64,000 nucleotides of DNA. Origin: Streptomyces sp. GS7. Lineage in GTDB: Bacteria; Actinomycetota; Actinomycetes; Streptomycetales; Streptomycetaceae. Position numbers and translations under genes: made by a program. Where the stretch lies: contig NZ_CP047146.1 of assembly GCF_009834125.1 (NCBI RefSeq), forward strand, positions 7,658,501 through 7,722,500. The letters run 5' to 3'. The notes beneath the pieces are model-generated. The model was not told where the DNA came from, searched no databases, and saw only the letters and a program-made list of their open reading frames with translations. Shown one piece after another: positions 60,039 to 64,000 of this stretch; the stretch's first letter is position 1; the number at the start of each line of letters is the position of its first letter.

Positions 60039-60998
60039 TCAGATACGACACGCCGCCTCCATCCAGATGTCGGCCAGCGACTCCTCCAGTCCGATGCGGG
60101 GGCGCCAGCCGAGCCGGTCGCGGGCGGTGCGGACGTCGGCCTGCTGCCAGGTGCCGCAGCCGTCCGGATACGGGTAGGTGGCGGGCGGCGAGCCCATCGG
60201 ATGCCCCTCGGGGCCCGGGCCGGGGATCACCAACCGGGCGGGCGGGGAGTCGAGTTCGTGCAGCGAGCCGCCGAAGCCGGCGACCCGGGCGAGCACCGCC
60301 GCGGCCTCCCGCAGCCGTACCGCGCGGCCGGTGCCGATGTTGACCACGCCCTGCGCGGCGGACAGCGAGGCGGCGTGCACCGCGCGGGCCACGTCCCGTA
60401 CGTCGACGAAGTCGCGCTGCACGCCGAGCCCGCCGAGCTTGAGTTCGTTGTCGCCGGACTGCATCGCCCGGCGCATCGCCTCGGCGAGCCGGCCCAGCGG
60501 CGACCCGGCCGGGGTGCCGGGGCCGACCGGCGAGAAGACCCGCAGCACGACGGCGTCGAGCCCGGAGCCCAGGACCAGTTCGGTGGCGGCCAGCTTGCTG
60601 ACCCCGTACGGCCCGCCGGGGCGCGGCACCGCGTCCTCGGCGGTGGACGAGCCGGGCTGCGAGGGCCCGTACTCGGAGGCGCAGCCCAGGTGGACGAGGC
60701 GGGCACCGCAGCCGCTGCGGCGGAGCGACTCGCAGATGGTGGCGACCGCGACGGTGTTGTGCCGGGTCAGCTCCCGGGCGCCGCCGCGGGTGGCGCCCGC
60801 GCAGTTGACGACCACGCCGGGGTGCACCGCGTCCAGGAAGCGGGTGAGCGCTCCGGGGCTGCCGGTGGCCAGGTCGAAGCGTACGTCGGCGTCGTCGCCC
60901 CGGCCGAGGGCGGTGAGCTGGACGGCGGGGTCGGCGAGCAGGCGGTCGGCCACATAGCGGCCGAGGTAGCCGTTGGCGCCGATGAGCAGCACCCTCAT
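60039..60998 (-). CDS. NAD-dependent epimerase/dehydratase (sugar-nucleotide type)
   Basis: A 319-aa extended SDR. GANGYLGRYVADRLL binds NAD, HLGCASEYGPSQPG gives the catalytic serine region, and PYGVSKLAATELVL supplies Tyr-x3-Lys. RVFSPVGPG and QRDFVDVRDVARAV are typical of nucleotide-sugar epimerases and dehydratases. It precedes, on the same strand, no other gene before moeZ and follows a membrane protein and a glycosyltransferase, so a role in making a precursor for a surface polysaccharide is likely. The ATG overlaps the stop of a 16-codon leader frame. Confidence 0.85.
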   Translation of the reverse strand: MRVLLIGANGYLGRYVADRLLADPAVQLTALGRGDDADVRFDLATGSPGALTRFLDAVHPGVVVNCAGATRGGARELTRHNTVAVATICESLRRSGCGARLVHLGCASEYGPSQPGSSTAEDAVPRPGGPYGVSKLAATELVLGSGLDAVVLRVFSPVGPGTPAGSPLGRLAEAMRRAMQSGDNELKLGGLGVQRDFVDVRDVARAVHAASLSAAQGVVNIGTGRAVRLREAAAVLARVAGFGGSLHELDSPPARLVIPGPGPEGHPMGSPPATYPYPDGCGTWQQADVRTARDRLGWRPRIGLEESLADIWMEAACRI

Positions 60999-61045
60999 CG
61001 TGCGGCCCCCCGGTGCCCGTGGCGTGCGGTCGGGTGGACGTTCAT
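60995..61045 (-). CDS. 16-codon leader ORF coupled to the epimerase
   Basis: The ATG at 61045 follows GAGGAGTAGACAC, a strong ribosome site. The peptide MNVHPTARHGHRGAAR ends in a TGA that overlaps the epimerase ATG (ATGA). It is too short for a usual gene call. It may be a coupling leader; its His/Arg content (four His among 16 residues counting HP, RH, GH and HR contexts) is suggestive but not diagnostic. Confidence 0.5.
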   Translation of the reverse strand: MNVHPTARHGHRGAAR

Positions 61046-61224
61046 GTGTCTACTCCTCATGCGGATCGAGGGAAGCGGGGGAATTCCTCCGGCCCCGGCC
61101 GCGGGTTCGGCGTCCGCCCCTGGGGGCGGGGGCCACGTGGGGGTGGGGTCCGCGGCGACAGGGACCGGGGATTTCAGGGCGGCGGCATCGGGGCGCCTCC
61201 CCGGGGGTGGTGCGTGGTCTACGG

Positions 61225-62367
61225 TCACGGCCGGCCCGCCTCGGCCGGCGCGAGGGGCGCCGGCGGGTGCGCGCAGGCGCCGGTCAGCACCCGCAGGCCG
61301 TGGACGAGGAGGCCGAGCGCGGCGGCCGTGCAGGCGACGGCGGGGACGGCCGCCGGTCCGGCGGCGCCGGTCAGCGCCGCCACCGGAGTGCCGAGCGGCG
61401 CCAGACCGGGGAGCCGGGCGGCCAGCACGAGCGCCGGCGCCAGCGCCTCCAGGGCGGCGGCGGTGCCGATACCCGTGGCGGCGGCCCGCGGGAAGCCGTG
61501 GACGGTGAGCAGCCGGGCGAGGAAGAGCAGGACGCCGAGGGCGGTCGCGGCGGGGACGGCGGTCCAGCCGTCCGCCGTGCCCCCGAAGGCGAGCCGGGCC
61601 GCGACCAGCAGCGCCGCCACCGCACCCAGGAAGACCAGGGTGACTCCGGCCAGCAACGGCCTTACCCGGGCGGCGAGTTCGGTCAGCCCGCGGCTGGCGG
61701 CCAGCCCGCGCCGGCCGCGCACCGCGAACCAGTGGGCGCACCCGGCCGCCGGGGCGAGCGCGCAGGCCAGCCCCACCGCGCTCGCGACGGCGGCCCGCGG
61801 GTGGGCGGACGGCAGATCGGGACCACCGGCGAGCAGCTGCCCGAGCAGCCAGTCGCCGTAGACCGCGTACGCCGCCGTCAAGCCGGCCCACAGCACCGCC
61901 GTACGCGACCCGGCGGCGCCGCGCCGCAGCCGCAGCGGCCCGGACCGCAGGGCCAGCCGCAGGGCGAGCACGACCAGCAGCAGCCCGGCGGCGTCGACTC
62001 CCGTGCGTACGAGGGTGGTTGATCCGGCGGTGGACTCGTGGGCGGCGACCGCCGCGGCGCACACCGCGCCCGGCAGCAGCTGCACCGCCCCGCGCACGGC
62101 CCGGCACGGCGGGAGTTCCCCGGGCGCCGGCCCGGGTTCGTGCGCCGCCGGGCCGGGCTCGTCCGCGGCGGTGTCCTGCCCGGCGCGCGGCACCCGGGCG
62201 TACAGCTCCTCGGCCAGCGAGAAGACGTCGCGGTGCCGGAAGCGCGCGGCCGTCCGGTCGGTGACGCCGTGCGCCTCCAGACCGGCGGCGATCTCCAGCG
62301 GGTCAACAGCCCTTTCACAAAGGGCTCGGTGACGGTACATCAGGATTTTCACCGGGTCGGCGGTCAT
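61225..62367 (-). CDS. Multi-span membrane protein, unknown
   Basis: A protein of about 380 aa. A cytosolic N-terminus (VKILMYRHRALCERAVDPLEIAAGLEAHGV) resembles a small helical domain, then about eight Ala/Leu/Val-rich membrane spans follow. I cannot name the family; it is not obviously a Wzx/PelG flippase. GGGAGAGGAGA precedes the ATG at 62367. It lies between the glycosyltransferase (77 bp upstream) and the epimerase on the same strand, so it probably belongs to the same pathway. Confidence 0.7.
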   Translation of the reverse strand: MTADPVKILMYRHRALCERAVDPLEIAAGLEAHGVTDRTAARFRHRDVFSLAEELYARVPRAGQDTAADEPGPAAHEPGPAPGELPPCRAVRGAVQLLPGAVCAAAVAAHESTAGSTTLVRTGVDAAGLLLVVLALRLALRSGPLRLRRGAAGSRTAVLWAGLTAAYAVYGDWLLGQLLAGGPDLPSAHPRAAVASAVGLACALAPAAGCAHWFAVRGRRGLAASRGLTELAARVRPLLAGVTLVFLGAVAALLVAARLAFGGTADGWTAVPAATALGVLLFLARLLTVHGFPRAAATGIGTAAALEALAPALVLAARLPGLAPLGTPVAALTGAAGPAAVPAVACTAAALGLLVHGLRVLTGACAHPPAPLAPAEAGRP

Positions 62368-62443
62368 ACGCCGTCTCCTCTCCCTGGCCCGTCCGTACGG
62401 ACCGCGTCCCCCACACCCGTCGCCGCCGCCATGTCCGCCGCCC

Positions 62444-64000
62444 TCACCACGCCTGCCGGACCGCCGGCTCGCCGGCCGCGCCGTACCGCTTGCGCCGGGC
62501 CCGCCGGCACTCCCCGTCCGCCAGCGCCCAGCTGGGCCTGCGGGGGGCCGGGCCCGCGGCGGCCCAGCGGCCGGGCACATGGGACTCGGCGGGGCGCTCG
62601 AAGGGTCGCGGTACGCCGTCCCGAGCCCTCGCCCGGTACGCCGCCGGGCCGGCCGGGGCGTGCGAGATCAGGTCCAGATAGATGCCGCGGAACGCCGCGA
62701 CGTTCTGCTCGACGGTGAAGAGTTCGAGGGCCCTGGCCCGGGCCGCGGCGCCGAGGCGGGCCCGCCGGTCCGGGTCGGCGAGCAGCGCCCGGCAGGCGTC
62801 GGCCAGCGCGCGCGGATTGCGCGGCGGGACCACCAGGCCGGTGCCGCCGATGACTTCGCAGACCGCGCCGGTGTCGGTCGAGACCGTGGCTCGGCCGCAG
62901 AACATCCCCTCGATCAGGGAGCGCGGAAAGCCCTCGACGGCGCTGGAGAGCACCAGCACCGCCCCGGAGGCGTAGGCGGCCTCCAAGGTGGGCGCGTCGG
63001 GGCTGCCGATCTCCTCGAAGCCGACCGGGCTCTCGCCGGCCGTACGGGCGTCGGCCGCCTCGTCGGGGAAGAGCTGGGCGGCCAGCGCCCGGCACTGGGC
63101 GCGGTACCCGGCCGCCTCCGGGTCGTCGCCGAGGCCGCCGATGATCCGCAGTGTGGCGGCCGGTTCGGCCCGGCGGACCTCCGCGAAGGCGTGCAGCAGT
63201 CCGATGAGGTCCTTGGCGGGCTCGATGTCGCCGACCCACACCAGGGCCCGGGAGTCGTCCGCCGCGGCGTCCGCGACCTCGGCGAACCGGCCCGCGTCCA
63301 TCCCCGGGTAGACGGTCCGCAGCCGGGCCGGGTCCGCGCCGCAGTGCTCCTGCCAGCGGCGGGCGTGGGTGTTGCCGGGGGTGATCAACGCGGCCTGCGC
63401 ATAGGTCTCGGCGGCCAGCGCGCGCCGGAAGGCGGCGAGCAGCGCGCGTACCGGTGCGCTCAGCGGCTCCGCGGCGGGCGCGAGATAGTGCTCGCGCAGC
63501 CGTACGCCGTACTCGGTGACCAGGAGGGGGGTACCGAAGAAGCGCTTGGCCAGCAGTCCCGGGAGGGCGGCGGCGCCGCCCGAGGTGGCATGGCACAGAT
63601 CCACCCGGGCCAGCCCGGTCTCGCCGTACCAGTCCAGGGACAGCGGGCGGAGCGCCGATTCCAGCGCGTCGGCGACCGCGAGCAGGTCGGTGAGCTGCCC
63701 GCCCCGGGCGGCGGGCAGGGCGCCGGGGCCGCGGCAGATTCCTTCGAGGATGCGGACGGCTTCCTCGGAGCGGAGCAGGGCGGGCAGCGCGGCGCCGGCC
63801 CGGGCCAGTTCGGCGAGCCCGTAGAGGCCGCTGGCGAAACGGTCCGCCTCACCGCCCACGGCGGCGCTCTCCACCGCCGGCGGGGTGGCGAAGGCCGCCA
63901 CCAGGTCGGCGAAGTGCCCGGCGAAGCGGCGCCGGGTGCGGCGCCCGGCGGCGCGGCCCCGGCGGTCCTCGGCGGGCCGCCGGCACTCCGCCGGGAAGTC
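62444..64000 (-). CDS. GT4 glycosyltransferase, PelF-like, 5' end outside window
   Basis: At least 518 residues; the frame stays open to the window edge, so the N-terminus is missing. A DUF3492-like N-terminal region (CHATSGGAAALPGLLAKRFFGTPLLVTEYGVRLRE) precedes a GT-B glycosyltransferase domain with VWVGDIEPAKDLIGLLHAFA and the EGFPRSLIEGMFCG motif (E-x7-E). This is the layout of PelF, the GT4 enzyme that polymerises Pel-type amino-sugar polysaccharide from UDP-sugars. The C-terminal 60 residues are a basic low-complexity tail. PelF-like is a family inference, not proof of Pel production. Confidence 0.82.
   Translation of the reverse strand, partial: DFPAECRRPAEDRRGRAAGRRTRRRFAGHFADLVAAFATPPAVESAAVGGEADRFASGLYGLAELARAGAALPALLRSEEAVRILEGICRGPGALPAARGGQLTDLLAVADALESALRPLSLDWYGETGLARVDLCHATSGGAAALPGLLAKRFFGTPLLVTEYGVRLREHYLAPAAEPLSAPVRALLAAFRRALAAETYAQAALITPGNTHARRWQEHCGADPARLRTVYPGMDAGRFAEVADAAADDSRALVWVGDIEPAKDLIGLLHAFAEVRRAEPAATLRIIGGLGDDPEAAGYRAQCRALAAQLFPDEAADARTAGESPVGFEEIGSPDAPTLEAAYASGAVLVLSSAVEGFPRSLIEGMFCGRATVSTDTGAVCEVIGGTGLVVPPRNPRALADACRALLADPDRRARLGAAARARALELFTVEQNVAAFRGIYLDLISHAPAGPAAYRARARDGVPRPFERPAESHVPGRWAAAGPAPRRPSWALADGECRRARRKRYGAAGEPAVRQAW

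Overview
The window is chromosomal DNA of a Streptomyces-type actinomycete. The sequence is very GC-rich, with G or C at nearly every third codon position and many GTG starts. It carries several Streptomyces or actinobacterial signatures: sigR-rsrA, wblC (whiB7) with an attenuator leader, mycoredoxin, catR-katA, a B12 riboswitch ahead of class Ia nrdAB, and AdnAB. From memory, the gene order matches the S. coelicolor sigR/nrdAB/wblC/moeB neighbourhood. Parts also match the Mycobacterium tuberculosis Rv3193c-Rv3228 block. This looks like core, vertically inherited chromosome; I see no phage, insertion sequence, integron or CRISPR array.

Layout. 1-9.5 kb: the 3' part of a sodium:solute symporter, a Uma2-family nuclease, a cobalamin riboswitch driving nrdA-nrdB, a class A PBP-like glycosyltransferase, peptide deformylase and a TPR protein. 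9.6-14.6 kb: two coupled HD/HD-GYP membrane proteins, then rsrA and sigR (thiol-oxidative stress switch) and an alpha/beta hydrolase. 14.6-21.5 kb: SRAP/HMCES, an M50-like membrane protein, aroA-rsgA, a Gdx/SugE exporter, a TetR regulator, hisN and a CBS protein. 21.7-26.3 kb: katA/catR with operators, and two identical initiator tRNA genes on either side of a Sel1-repeat gene. 26.4-37.7 kb: UPF0182, a PPA1309-like protein, a PDZ-Lon-like protease, moaE with a 53-bp tandem repeat, an SDR protein, a DUF2342 zincin, a NUDIX protein, a TerD protein with a proline-rich tail and a YgjP-like metallopeptidase. 37.9-45.9 kb: an E1/ThiF-like protein, an ABC1-type kinase, a zinc-ribbon protein, wblC with its coupled small gene and leader ORF, uvrD2, mycoredoxin and nudC. 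45.9-55.1 kb: an M20 dipeptidase, adnB, adnA and an alkyltransferase-like protein. 55.2-64 kb: a very large flippase/pseudokinase fusion, moeZ, an epimerase, a membrane protein and a PelF-like glycosyltransferase that runs off the window.

How the genes work together. Thiol and redox stress is a recurring theme. SigR/RsrA is encoded here, and near-consensus SigR promoters (GGAAT, 18-19 nt, GTT) lie upstream of sigR, the mycoredoxin gene and moeZ. CatR/KatA and NudC add peroxide and NAD handling. DNA repair is the second theme: UvrD2, AdnA, AdnB, HMCES, the alkyltransferase-like protein and dNTP supply by NrdAB. Translation stress is represented by wblC, whose leader combines a well-formed upstream ORF, a Rho-independent terminator and a possible antiterminator pairing.

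The most interesting unexplained items are the wblC leader and its coupled basic small protein, the E1-like protein with a PqqD/RRE-like N-terminus and a TTA codon, the duplicated 3' end of moaE, the PBP with degenerate transpeptidase motifs, and the possible polysaccharide locus at the right edge.
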